A stretch of DNA of 64,000 nt, from assembly GCF_003261055.1 (NCBI RefSeq), contig NZ_CP030073.1, positions 682,001 to 746,000 of the forward strand, written 5' to 3'. The notes below the pieces were generated by a model, which saw nothing but the letters and a program-made list of their open reading frames with translations, did no database searches and was not told the DNA's origin. Made by a program: the position numbers and the translations under genes. The stretch comes from Streptomyces cadmiisoli (lineage in GTDB: Bacteria; Actinomycetota; Actinomycetes; Streptomycetales; Streptomycetaceae). Of the stretch, positions 42,753-51,739 are shown piece after piece; the first letter of the stretch is position 1; every line of letters begins with the position of its first letter.

Positions 42753-43615
42753 ATGACCGGTTCCGCGCCGAGCTTCGATCTCCGGCCTCCGGCCCAGCCC
42801 CGCCATCTCGTGCCACGTCCACGTCTGCTGCGGCGGCTGGACGCGGCGTCCGAGCCCGTGGTGGTTGTTTCTGCGCCGGCGGCGCCGGCAAGACCGTGCT
42901 TCTCGCCGAGTGGTCGCGTGGCGCGGCCGCTCGCGGCGAATGCGCCTGGTTCAGCCTGGACGCCCACCACGCCGCTCCGGGCCGGCATCCTGCGGGCGTT
43001 GCGTCACGCACGGCCGGCACTGCGCACCCGCCTCGACCGTGCCGCATGGACGCCCGAGTCATGGCTCGAGGAGATCCTGCCGGGCCTGTTGACCGAGTTG
43101 GGCGCGGAGGGACCGCTCACACTGATCCTGGACGGACTGGAATGCGTCACCGATGCCGCCGCCGTCCGTAGCCTGGAGGACTTCCTGACCCGGCTTCCGC
43201 AGGGTTTTCGCATCATTCTGTCGACCCGGCACCTTCTCGGCAGGCCTCTGCCGACCCTGCGCGCCAGAGGTCTGATCGCTGAACTCGACCAGCGCGACCT
43301 GGCCTTCACCCGGGAGGAGACTCAGGCCCTGCTCACAGAGCTGATCGGGCCCGCTGCCACCGTCGACGCCTGGAAGGCGCTGCACGAGGCCACCGAAGTC
43401 TGGGCGGCCGGACTGTTCCTCATGGGGCACGCGCTCGCGCGCGTCGCTGACGAGGCCGAACAGGGAAGCAAGACTGGCCCGCGTCGGGCAGGCGGTCGCG
43501 GAGTATCTGGCCACCGAGGTGCTGCAGCGGCTCACCACCGAACAGCGCGAGTTCCTGCTGCGGACCAGTGTGCTCGACGAGTTGAGCGTCGGTCCCTGCC
43601 AGGCCCTCGCCGTCC
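42753..43615 (+). pseudogene. MalT/LuxR-type regulator remnant (ATPase part)
   Basis: Begins RPPAQPRHLVPRPRLLRRLD, the standard start of MalT-type LuxR regulators. The Walker A region needs a frameshift: the first frame gives VVVSAPAA, and GAGKTVLLAEWSRGAAARGE lies one frame over. The first frame then resumes with WLEEILPGLLTELGAEGPLT, LILDGLECVTDAAAVRS and FRIILSTRHLLGRPLPTLRA. A third shift near 43465 gives AVAEYLATEVLQRLTTEQRE. The rest (superhelical domain and HTH) is missing; the sequence runs straight into a nitroreductase remnant at 43616. Confidence 0.75.
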
Positions 43616-43951
43616 GTCCTCGCCGCGGACAACGAGTTCCACGATGAACTGCCCAGCCAGTTCCCGCACTTCCCGCAGGCCAGGGATCTCTTCGGTGATC
43701 GTACGGTGCGTGAGCGGTCCGCCAGGTTCAACGCGGCACTGCAGGTGGGCTACTTCATCATCGGCATCCGCGCCGCCGGCCTGGCCGCGGGCCCGATGAC
43801 CGGCTTCGACGCAGCCGGCATCGACAAGGAGTTCTTCAGCGACGGGGACCACTTGGTACTCACCGTCGTCAACATCGGCAGGCCGGGCGAGAACGCGTGG
43901 TTCCCCCGCTCTCCTCGCCTGACCTACGAGCAGGTCGTCACCACTGTCTGA
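43616..43951 (+). pseudogene. Nitroreductase (RutE-like) C-terminal remnant
   Basis: An open segment without a start: DNEFHDELPSQFPHFPQARD, LFGDRTVRERSARFNAALQV, then GYFIIGIRAAGLAAGPMTGF and VVNIGRPGENAWFPRSPRL. This is the C-terminal half of the malonic-semialdehyde-reductase/RutE-type nitroreductases. The N-terminal FMN-binding half is absent, replaced by the LuxR remnant. The junction at about 43615 is a deletion or recombination scar. Confidence 0.75.
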
Positions 43952-44108
43952 CCGTGCCGTCCCGGTCGAGCCAGGGGCCAGCGAGGTCCCCGACCGAGTG
44001 ATCGACATCCGGTCGCAGGACTGTGGAGAACCTCGGACAGCCCTGGCGTCACACTCTGCGGCCCTCCCCGGTCAATAGTTCGTATCAGCAACCATCCAGG
44101 GAGATTCC

Positions 44109-44582
44109 ATGGAATCGCGTCTCAACTACTACGGCAATCCCTTCGCCGGCAAGGTGCTCAAGCACCTCGTTTCCGCCAGCAAGGTTCTGATGGACTCGAC
44201 GCTGCCCCATAACATTCGGCATCTGGTGGAGGTTCGAGCCAGTCAGGTCAACGGTTGTGGTTTCTGCACCGACATGCACACCAAGGAGGCGATCCACTCC
44301 GGTGAGACGTCGGTGCGGCTCAACCTGATCGCCGCGTGGCGGGAGGCGACGGTCTTCACCGAGGCGGAGCGCGCCGCCCTGGAGCTGACCGAGCAGGGCA
44401 CGCGGATCGCCGACGGGGCCGGTGGGGTCACCGACGAGGCCTGGGCGAACGCTGCCAAGCACTTCGACGAGGAGCAGCTCGTCGCGCTGATGTCTCTGAT
44501 CGCCGTGATCAACGCCTACAACCGCATCAACATCATCAACCAGCAGCCGGCCGGCGGCTACGTGGTCGGCCAGTTCAGCTGA
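44109..44582 (+). CDS. AhpD-like carboxymuconolactone decarboxylase-family protein
   Basis: 157 residues with AGGGAGA upstream. The AhpD redox motif is complete: C50-G-F-C53 and H57 in VNGCGFCTDMHTKEA, preceded by VEVRASQ as in the family. The flanking helices (RLNLIAAWREATVFTEAERA, LMSLIAVINAYNRINI) complete the fold. It is probably a peroxidase/disulfide-type oxidoreductase of the alkylhydroperoxidase D group, not a decarboxylase. It is not coupled to another gene. A perfect hairpin follows. Confidence 0.93.
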   Translation: MESRLNYYGNPFAGKVLKHLVSASKVLMDSTLPHNIRHLVEVRASQVNGCGFCTDMHTKEAIHSGETSVRLNLIAAWREATVFTEAERAALELTEQGTRIADGAGGVTDEAWANAAKHFDEEQLVALMSLIAVINAYNRINIINQQPAGGYVVGQFS

Positions 44583-44608
44583 GCTGCGTCTGCGCAGCGC
44601 GGACCTAC

Positions 44609-44650
44609 CGGGCCGGTGAGGACATCGACGACGATGTCCTCACCGGCCCG
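44609..44650. terminator. Perfect 19-bp hairpin between convergent genes
   Basis: Arms 44609-44627 and 44632-44650 (outer CGGGCCGGTGAGG) pair perfectly around a 4-nt loop. Placed between the AhpD-like gene and the oppositely oriented acyltransferase, it can terminate transcription from both sides. Confidence 0.85.
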
Positions 44651-44748
44651 TACGCGTAGGCGCGGCGTCGGCATCAGAGACGCGAGTCCTGCGGACCGAG
44701 CCTGCCCAGGGACTCCCGCGGGCCTCGGAGCAGGAAGGTCCACGGAAC

Positions 44749-45945
44749 CTATGACGCGCGGGTGAGAGCGGGCTTCGCAACGAGGTCCGGCACGTGCACA
44801 TCCTGTGTCAGCCGTTGCCTCAGGAGGCGTCCGAGCCGACCCTCCACCCACTTCCAGATGACCCAGGCCAGACCGAGCATGCCGAGGACGGACACCGTCA
44901 TCGCAGGCAGCGGACCCACCTCCGGAAATGCCCGGATCAAGCCCTTGGCCAGGGGAACTCCGATGCTCTGGTGAATGAGGTAGAAGGGGTATGTGAGCCC
45001 CCCGGCCGTGACCAGCCAACGCCACTGCAGGCCTGACAGCGGTCCGACACCGGCCAGTGCCAGCAGTCCGAGACAGACGGTGAGTATGGCGGCGCACACC
45101 GCCCAGGACGGCTGGCTCTCACCGGGAATCGTGGTGACATGGCCGTCCACCCGGATCTGGAGCACGGTGAGTTCGTAGCACCAGGCGAAGCCGAGCAGCA
45201 GCCACAGAAGGAGGTTCTGTCCGAACCTGCGCATGAGGTAGAGCACGATCCCGGCGACGAAGAGGCCGGTGTATCGGGTGAGTACGAACTCGTTGAGCAA
45301 GGGCGAGTGCACCTCCAGGGCGATGACACCGGCCAGCAGCCAGGCACCGCAGAAGGCCACCACCCGCCGATAGGACAGCCCGAAGATCAGCAGCACGGCC
45401 ATGAGCAGGTAGAAGCGCGCCTCCACCCAGAGCGTCCAGCTGACTCCGCTGATCAGGTCGAGCCCCAGTGGCCCCGGTGCCATCGTCAGGTTCCCCAGGA
45501 CCGTACGAGGGTCGATGCGTGTGGCGGCAGGCCAGTCGCCCAGCCGTGCGACCAGGACGAGCAGCACGACCAGCAGCACCGCGCACCAGTAGGCCGGGAA
45601 GAGCCGTGATATCCGGGACACGGTGAACTGTGCGGTGGTCCTCCCCCAGCAGCTCATACAGATGACGAATCCGCTGATGATGAAGAAGAACTCGACGCCG
45701 AGCCAGCCGTAGCGGCTGACCTCGTGCAGGAAGGGGGCGAAGTCCCGGATCTCCGTCTCTCCCCAGAAGTGCGGGGTGGGCGTCCCCAGAAAGTGATACG
45801 CGGCCACCATCACCGCTGCGACGAGGCGGAGCCCGTCTATGGCGGCCAGGCGCACCTGCCCGCTGTGCGGTCCAATCACATCGTTGGACCCACTCTTCTC
45901 ACTGTGTTCCTTGACCTGCATTCCCGTTCCATGGCGCAGACTCAT
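44749..45945 (-). CDS. Acyltransferase family 3 membrane protein
   Basis: 398 residues from ATG 45943-45945; ATG 45921 is an alternative, and the frame upstream to 46050 looks non-coding. Ten or eleven helices. Family signature: RLAAIDGLRLVAAVMVAAYH with the catalytic-type histidine, then WLGVEFFFIISGFVICMS, VSRISRLFPAYW and FYLIHQSIGVPLA. These enzymes transfer acyl groups to sugars of exopolysaccharide, antibiotic or cell-wall precursors at the membrane. No polysaccharide gene is adjacent. It is followed by a decayed gene cluster on its upstream side. Confidence 0.9.
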   Translation of the reverse strand: MSLRHGTGMQVKEHSEKSGSNDVIGPHSGQVRLAAIDGLRLVAAVMVAAYHFLGTPTPHFWGETEIRDFAPFLHEVSRYGWLGVEFFFIISGFVICMSCWGRTTAQFTVSRISRLFPAYWCAVLLVVLLVLVARLGDWPAATRIDPRTVLGNLTMAPGPLGLDLISGVSWTLWVEARFYLLMAVLLIFGLSYRRVVAFCGAWLLAGVIALEVHSPLLNEFVLTRYTGLFVAGIVLYLMRRFGQNLLLWLLLGFAWCYELTVLQIRVDGHVTTIPGESQPSWAVCAAILTVCLGLLALAGVGPLSGLQWRWLVTAGGLTYPFYLIHQSIGVPLAKGLIRAFPEVGPLPAMTVSVLGMLGLAWVIWKWVEGRLGRLLRQRLTQDVHVPDLVAKPALTRAS

Positions 45946-46315
45946 GCGACCCACCCCGTGCCCATGCGCGGGATCGGACGTCGCGTACGACAAGGGATTA
46001 CCCACGGTGCGCGGGCCCCCTCCGAAGGGTGTTTGCGCAGGTGAGCGCACGCCTCGTGGCGGGCCGCGTGATGCGCACCCGCACGGGCGGCCACAGCCCT
46101 GCCCCTAAGTACCCTTCCACTAATTAATTAGCACAAGCATGGTGGAGGCTCGGCGACGATGTCAAACAGGAGCAGTTCACGCGGCCTTCGTCGCCGCTGT
46201 GCCTGGGAACAGTGGTATTGGGTGGCACCGTGGTGTTGTGCTCTGCGGTGCACCACGGCGCGGCCGTCCGGTCGCGAACCCGCCGAAGGACGGCCCCGGT
46301 CCGGGACGCCGCCCG

Positions 46316-46815
46316 GATACCCGACTCCAGAGAAGGGCACCGAGGCGTCGGACTCGTCCGTGGCGCGCCGACCCGTGGGGTTGAGGAAGATCCAGCCGCC
46401 CGCGGTCAGCGCGGTGGCCGACCGGGCCGGCCGCTCCGGGTTTTTGGCCGCCAGCCGGGCGAGCACCGCGTTGGGCATCCCCGCGCACGTCAGAGAGCCG
46501 TTGCGGCGGTAGGTACGGTCCAGGGTGCCGTCCCGCTGCCAGTCGCTGAGCAGTTCGGCGGCCCGGTCGTCGGACCACAGAGCCGCCGGGCCGGTGGGAC
46601 GACCGCAGTCGTCCACCAGCCAGAGCCGTCCCCCTGGACGGTCACGCTGATCGCTGTGATCGGGGTGCCGGCCGCGCCGGACCGGTCCAGGACGTCGCGC
46701 GCGGTGGCGAGCACGGCCTCGCTTCCCGGTGCCACCGCGATGCCGCGCGGCTTGCGGCGGACGTGCGGCAGCGGCGGGTCAGACCTGGCGGTAGTCGACA
46801 CCGAGCAGACTCGCC
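46316..46815 (-). pseudogene. Decayed FGGY-family carbohydrate kinase
   Basis: Minus-strand fragments in at least two frames. Near 46800 a LLGVDYRQ start is followed by a stop. From 46750 to 46621 one frame reads PRGIAVAPGSEAVLATARDV then TAISVTVQGDG. From 46620 to 46316 the next frame reads WSDDRAAELLSDWQRDGTLD, RNGSLTCAGMPNAVLARLAA, LTAGGWIFLNPTG and ATDESDASVPF. Together they resemble the N-terminal half of FGGY sugar kinases. Everything beyond, including the ATP-binding half, is lost. Confidence 0.65.
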
Positions 46816-47193
46816 GGCCCGGAAGTCGCCCGCGCGATGACCGACGGCCAGCGCCCAGTGGTGACCGACTCCGGTCGCAGTCCACTCATCTACCCACTCC
46901 CCCCCGGGGCACGCCCGAAGTCGACACGGCTGCAGGTGTGGCCGATCTCGAGGAGCGGACCGTCGACGACGGTGCCCTGGGAGGCGGTCAGGCCGAACTT
47001 CCTGAGGGCTGACGTGTCCGGCCCGGTACCTGTGAACGTGCGAAGCTCGCCCCGCCGATCCACAGCCGGGGTGGCTGTGGCGGTCCCCCGGGTCCTGGTT
47101 CCAAGGTCGCCGGCGAGGTAGGCCCATGGACGGATGAACACGTGGGCCGCCTGCGTCAGCATGAGAGCTGTTCGCGCCGACCGGGGAGGAAGC
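46816..47193. other. Stretch without a supported gene
   Basis: Upstream of the FGGY remnant. A 101-codon minus-strand frame (46890-47195) has moderately coding-like composition but no recognisable family, and its start overlaps the next gene's ribosome-binding site. It may be more gene debris. Confidence 0.35.
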
Positions 47194-47928
47194 ATGCAGG
47201 TCCATGAGGTGGATTGGGTCGAGGTTCCGGCCGGCTTGCTGCGTCGGGGGACGCCGCTCGACGAGGTGGAGGAGGTCGCCCACCGCTACGCCGACACCGG
47301 GGTGCCGGTGGAGTGGTACAGGAAGGAAGCGCCGCGTACGGAAATCCACCTTCCGGCGTTCCGGATCGCCCGTACCCAGGTCACCATCGGCCAATGGACG
47401 CTCTTCGCAAGGGCCACCTGCCGACCGGCCCCACGCGGAGCAGCGGACCACCCGGTCATCGGCGTCACTTGGGACGCGGCGACGGCCTACTGCCGGTGGC
47501 TCGGTGAACAACTCGGCATTGAGGTGCGGCTGCCCACCGAGGACGAGTGGGAGCGCGCCGCCCGCGGCGACGACGGACGGGAGTTCCCGTGGGGCGGGAA
47601 GTACCGTACCGGCCTGGCCAACCTGGTGGACCTCGGCGTCGGCACCACGATGCCGGTCGGCTCGTTCCCCGAGGGAGCCAGCCCCTTCGGCGTACTGGAC
47701 ATGGCCGGCAATGCCGATGAGTGGACATCCACCCTCTACGCCCCCTATCCGGGTGCCCCCGCCGACGTACCGGGCACGGAGGACTGGGCCTTCGATCCGC
47801 ACATCACCCGCGGCGGCGCGTTCCGCCATGACCGGGATCTGGCCCGCTGCGCTCGTCGGCATGGCGCTTACGAGCGGGATCTGACCGCGATCGGCGTGGG
47901 CTTCCGACCGGCGGCGTCGGCCGGGTAG
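47194..47928 (+). CDS. SUMF1/EgtB-fold protein (formylglycine-enzyme-like)
   Basis: 244 residues, ATG with GGGGAGGA upstream. The fold signature is clear: FRIARTQVTIGQWTLFARA, GVTWDAATAYCRWLGEQLG, RLPTEDEWERAARGDDGRE, LDMAGNADEWTSTLYAPY and ending RGGAFRHDRDLARCARRHG. The cysteine pair that makes formylglycine in sulfatase-activating enzymes is missing (the region has one cysteine, ARC). A formylglycine-generating role is therefore unlikely; other members make ergothioneine-type C-S bonds or bind ligands. No sulfatase gene is near. It converges with the NUDIX gene, 37 bp apart. Confidence 0.82.
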   Translation: MQVHEVDWVEVPAGLLRRGTPLDEVEEVAHRYADTGVPVEWYRKEAPRTEIHLPAFRIARTQVTIGQWTLFARATCRPAPRGAADHPVIGVTWDAATAYCRWLGEQLGIEVRLPTEDEWERAARGDDGREFPWGGKYRTGLANLVDLGVGTTMPVGSFPEGASPFGVLDMAGNADEWTSTLYAPYPGAPADVPGTEDWAFDPHITRGGAFRHDRDLARCARRHGAYERDLTAIGVGFRPAASAG

Positions 47929-47965
47929 GGGACAGCGACAACGGTGGCCGTCGGGCCGAACCCTG

Positions 47966-48499
<534 letters not shown>

Positions 48500-48572
48500 G
48501 GGAGGGAGCATACGGGGACGGCCTCCGAAGCCAGGGGGCGTCTTTGCACTGCGGGCCCCTAGGATCGTCGGC

Positions 48573-49313
48573 ATGGCACTGCGACCTGTCCAGGTGAACA
48601 TCAAGGCTCTTGATCACTCGGCTGTCGGCCGGTTCTGGGGGCAGGCGCTCGGCTGGAGCGTCTTCCAACCCGGCGTCACCAGCTATGTCGGACCCGTCGG
48701 CGACTTCGTTTGGCCCGACCCGGTCGGCCTCGGGATCAACGTAGTTCCCGTCCCGGGACCCAGAACAACGACGAAGAACCGTGTGCACCTCGATCTCGCC
48801 ACCACCTCCACGGCTCGTCAGGCGGAGTTGGTCGCACGCCTCCAGGCTCTGGGTGCGACGCCCGCCCATGTGGGCCAGGGCACGGTGCCGTGGATGGTCC
48901 TCGCCGACCCGGAGGGCAACGAGTTCTGCGTGCTGGAACCTCGGGAGATCTACCGGGACACCGGGCCGATCGCAGCGGTGGTGGTCGACTGCGCGGATCC
49001 GCGGGCCATGGCCCGGTTCTGGGGTGAGGCGATGGACTGGACCGTGCACGAGGTGACGGACGAAGTTGCGGTGTTGCGCTCCGCCAAGGGTGGCGGTCCG
49101 TATCTCGAGTTCCTCCGCACGCCCGGCGCGAAGGCCGTGCCGGACCGCGTCCACCTTGACCTGCTGCCGTACCCCGGTGACGACAAGGCAGCGGAGGTGG
49201 CCCGGCTGCGGGCCCTCGGCGCCACCGACCTCGACCTCGGCCAGGGCGACGTTCCCTGGACGTGCCTGACCGACCCGGAGGGCCACGAGTTCTGCGTCCT
49301 CGCCCCGTCCTGA
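48573..49313 (+). CDS. VOC-superfamily (glyoxalase-like) protein, two modules
   Basis: 246 residues from ATG 48573. It is two glyoxalase-type modules in tandem: 1-118 (VNIKALDHSAVGRFWGQALG ... WMVLADPEGNEFCVLEP) and 123-246 (VVVDCADPRAMARFWGEAMD ... DPEGHEFCVLAPS). Both end in the same D-P-E-G-x-E-F-C-V-L motif. The paired histidine/glutamate positions fit a metal site, but the chemistry of this subgroup (glyoxalase_6-like) is unknown; relatives are enzymes or resistance/binding proteins. It is cytoplasmic. Confidence 0.88.
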   Translation: MALRPVQVNIKALDHSAVGRFWGQALGWSVFQPGVTSYVGPVGDFVWPDPVGLGINVVPVPGPRTTTKNRVHLDLATTSTARQAELVARLQALGATPAHVGQGTVPWMVLADPEGNEFCVLEPREIYRDTGPIAAVVVDCADPRAMARFWGEAMDWTVHEVTDEVAVLRSAKGGGPYLEFLRTPGAKAVPDRVHLDLLPYPGDDKAAEVARLRALGATDLDLGQGDVPWTCLTDPEGHEFCVLAPS

Positions 49314-49472
49314 CGCGAAGCCTCGCCGACACCGATCACGTCTCCGTAGCGGGAATCTGAGCTTCACCAGTTCCCGGAATCCCACTCTGCGCATCGGTCC
49401 CGGACATCGCAGCCCCCGGCACACCACCCCCTGACACATCACATCAACTCCGTTGGCTGAGCCGGCGCAAGC

Positions 49473-50114
49473 GTGGATCATGAAGCCGTGATCAAGTGGA
49501 TGAAGAAGGCGGCTGAGGTCGAGCACTCGGAAGGTGAACCGCGGCTCTCGGCCTATCAGCAGGCCATGCGGAAGCGGCTCATCGCGGCCCCCGTCGTGCC
49601 TGCACCCGAGCCTTGGCGGCCCGTTGCCCTGGTCCCCGTCGGCGGCCTTCTCGGGATCGGTTTCGCCTCGCATCCTGACAGCGGGCACGATCTGGTGATG
49701 GTGGTCTCGCACGACGGTCACGGTCTCTTCGACGCCGTCACCGGAGAGAAGATCGCCAGGGAGCGGGATCCTGCTCCCGAGGACAGCACCCCCGATGCTG
49801 TTGCCGACTTGTCCTGCCCCGGGCTCGGGCCCGTCACTGGAAGTCGCGTGCACATCGCGGGGCTTTTCGGCGGAGGTCTTCACACCACCACCGAGGACGG
49901 CTGGAGTCTGGAAGTCGTCACCCCGGCCTGGCCGAACGAACGTGTCCTGTTGTCCCGCGACGGCGGGCTGCCCCACGCCGGCCGGCACGGAGAGCGGTGG
50001 TGGCACGTCTTTCACTCGTACCACTCCGAACTTCGGGCAGTCGGCTTCTCGCCCTCCGGCCGCACGATCGCCGTGGCGACGAGCAGCGACGTGTCCCTGT
50101 GGGCACGCGAGTGA
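49473..50114 (+). CDS. Hypothetical protein
   Basis: 213 residues, GTG start at 49473 or at 49488. Strand-rich, with propeller-like repeats (FASHPDSGHDLVMVVSHDG, ELRAVGFSPSGRTIAVATSS near the end, the latter like a WD/Kelch blade). I do not recognise a family. It is soluble. It converges with the frameshifted gene at 50117-50634, only 2 bp after its stop. Confidence 0.6.
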   Translation: MDHEAVIKWMKKAAEVEHSEGEPRLSAYQQAMRKRLIAAPVVPAPEPWRPVALVPVGGLLGIGFASHPDSGHDLVMVVSHDGHGLFDAVTGEKIARERDPAPEDSTPDAVADLSCPGLGPVTGSRVHIAGLFGGGLHTTTEDGWSLEVVTPAWPNERVLLSRDGGLPHAGRHGERWWHVFHSYHSELRAVGFSPSGRTIAVATSSDVSLWARE

Positions 50115-50116
50115 GG

Positions 50117-50634
50117 TCACCCGTCGAATCGGCTCCACTCGACCCCGGTGTCGGCCAATGGGGCCAGACCGCTGCGGTGGGTGGCACCGGCCCAGACGCT
50201 GAAGCCGCCGTCACGTACTGACACCGAAACAGGGAGGACAAGTCCCGGAGCCACATAGAACCGGGCACGCAGCGCGGGATGGAGATCCCGCAGCGGCACA
50301 CGGTGCAGGCCTTCGGTGAGCCGCTCGACCTGCTCCGCGGTCAGCTCGCGCAGGAGCGCCAGGTAGTCGGCGCCCATTGCGGCTTCGTACAGCGCGAACT
50401 GGATGAGGAACCCGCCGAGCGGCTCTTGCTCGGCTGTCGGGGGTTCGTCGTGCCGACGGAACCAGACGGTCGGATCGGGTTCGGGGCCATGATCACCGTC
50501 CCGGCCGGGCCGATGACGGCCGTGGTACCGCCGAAGGTGAAGGTCTCTGCGACGGCCACGTCACCTGAGAGCGCAGCGGCCTGTCTGTCGTCCACGATCG
50601 ACAGCGGAGGGATCGCGGGAGAGTGATCAACCAT
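50117..50634 (-). pseudogene. Hypothetical gene with single frameshift
   Basis: From ATG 50634 the frame reads MVDHSPAIPPLSIVDDRQAA and ETFTFGGTTAVIGPAGTVIM up to SGSVGTTNP. A one-base shift in a GGGGG/CCCCC run near 50446 moves to the second frame, PPTAEQEPLGGFLIQFALYE, then LALLRELTAEQVERLTEGLH and HPALRARFYVAPGLVLPVSV to the end. With one base changed the gene is a coherent 172-residue protein. It is either a fresh pseudogene or a homopolymer sequencing error. I do not recognise the family. Confidence 0.6.
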
Positions 50635-50815
50635 GCGCACATTCTCCTGACCGACCGGATCGTGGGCGGCGGCGGAGTGGTTGTCGTCCGCCGGCATCCC
50701 CGCGAGAGCTTGTGAGCGACGCCAGACCTGGGCGAAAGCGTCCTGTCCACGTCCCGCGAGGGGTACAGACCGCCGCAGCGCACTACATGCCTGGGTCGTT
50801 ATATAGCCGATGGGG

Positions 50816-50827
50816 TATATTAAAAAT
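50816..50827 (+). promoter_or_regulatory. AT-rich leaderless promoter/operator of ArsR gene
   Basis: TATATT (50816-50821) is six bases before GTG 50828 and no ribosome-binding site is visible, as in leaderless transcripts. Together with TTATATA about 50799-50805 it makes a loose inverted repeat around GCCGATGGGG. This would suit an ArsR operator overlapping the promoter. Confidence 0.5.
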
Positions 50828-51172
50828 GTGTCCCTGTCGTTCGATGCACTGGCCGATCCCACGCGGCGGCGGATACTCGGGCTGCTGCTCGGGCGCCCCC
50901 GACTGGTGGGGGAGATCGCCCACGAGCTGGAGATGAGCCAGCCGCGGGTGTCCAAGCACCTCCGGGTACTGCGTGACGCGGGGCTCGTCACGGTGCGGCC
51001 GGAAGCACAGCGCCGCTGGTACGAGCTGCGCGCGGAGCCGTTGGCCGATCTCGACGCCTGGCTCGCGCCGTATCGCCGCCTGTGGGCCGAGCGCCTGGAC
51101 CTGCTGGAACAACGACTGGAAACGATGCCCGACGTCCTCGAGGAAGAGCCGCGTCAGGCGAAGGAGCAGTGA
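50828..51172 (+). CDS. ArsR-family transcriptional regulator
   Basis: 114 residues from GTG 50828; an in-frame ATG at 50810 would sit inside the promoter. Winged helix: SFDALADPTRRRILGLLLGR, EIAHELEMSQPRVSKHLRVL, then the wing RDAGLVTVRPEAQRRWYEL. No metal-binding cysteine pair is present, so this is the non-metal ArsR type that works with an SRPBCC gene. The stop codon is 5 bp before that gene, with co-translation likely. It is probably autoregulated through the AT-rich site. Confidence 0.92.
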   Translation: MSLSFDALADPTRRRILGLLLGRPRLVGEIAHELEMSQPRVSKHLRVLRDAGLVTVRPEAQRRWYELRAEPLADLDAWLAPYRRLWAERLDLLEQRLETMPDVLEEEPRQAKEQ

Positions 51173-51177
51173 ATCTC

Positions 51178-51615
51178 ATGAGCGCCGGCAACACCATCAC
51201 CCTTGACGGCCGTCCCGCCCTGCAGTTCGAACGTCACCTGAAGCACAGCCGCGAGAAGGTCTGGCTGGCCGTCACCGATCCGGAGCACTTGAGCCACTGG
51301 TATCCGTTGCGGGTCACGGAGTTGGAGCCCAGGGCCGGCGGCCGGATCATGTTCGACGACGGCGAGGGCACGATCTACACGGCGACCATCACCCGCTTCG
51401 ATCCCCCGCGGCTGTTCGCCTTCGACGAGCACGACCCGGAGGGCAGGGAGCGGGAGTACGACGATCACTTGAGGATCGAACTGCACGACGAGGGCGCCGG
51501 TTGCCGCCTGGTGTTCACGCACGTCATGACCGATCCCTCGATCGCGGACGGTGTCTTCAAGGGCTGGACGGCGTGCCTGGACGCGCTTGTGACACAGCTC
51601 GACACCACTGAATGA
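51178..51615 (+). CDS. SRPBCC (AHSA1-like) protein
   Basis: 145 residues. START/AHSA1-type fold: LQFERHLKHSREKVWLAVTD, HWYPLRVTELEPRAGGRIMF, DHLRIELHDEGAGCRLVFTH and a closing helix (FKGWTACLDALVTQLD). ArsR-SRPBCC pairs are common in Streptomyces. The SRPBCC partner is a ligand-binding protein in a hydrophobic cavity, but the ligand is seldom known. Five bases separate it from the regulator. Confidence 0.92.
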   Translation: MSAGNTITLDGRPALQFERHLKHSREKVWLAVTDPEHLSHWYPLRVTELEPRAGGRIMFDDGEGTIYTATITRFDPPRLFAFDEHDPEGREREYDDHLRIELHDEGAGCRLVFTHVMTDPSIADGVFKGWTACLDALVTQLDTTE

Positions 51616-51739
51616 CCTGACCGCCCGATCCCGCGAACCGTCTCATGCGTTCGCCGGCCGGCCACGAGCGAAGCCGACACATCGTCCGCCGTCTCGATCT
51701 GCCCCAGCAACTGATGCCCTCGGCCTGCGGTCGGCGTTC

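Noticed and set aside
46890..47195. 101-codon minus-strand ORF before the SUMF1-fold gene
   Set aside because: No family recognised and its start overlaps another gene's ribosome-binding site; listed only as possible debris.
47194..47928. Sulfatase-activating formylglycine-generating enzyme
   Set aside because: The essential cysteine pair is absent and no sulfatase is nearby, so only the fold is claimed.
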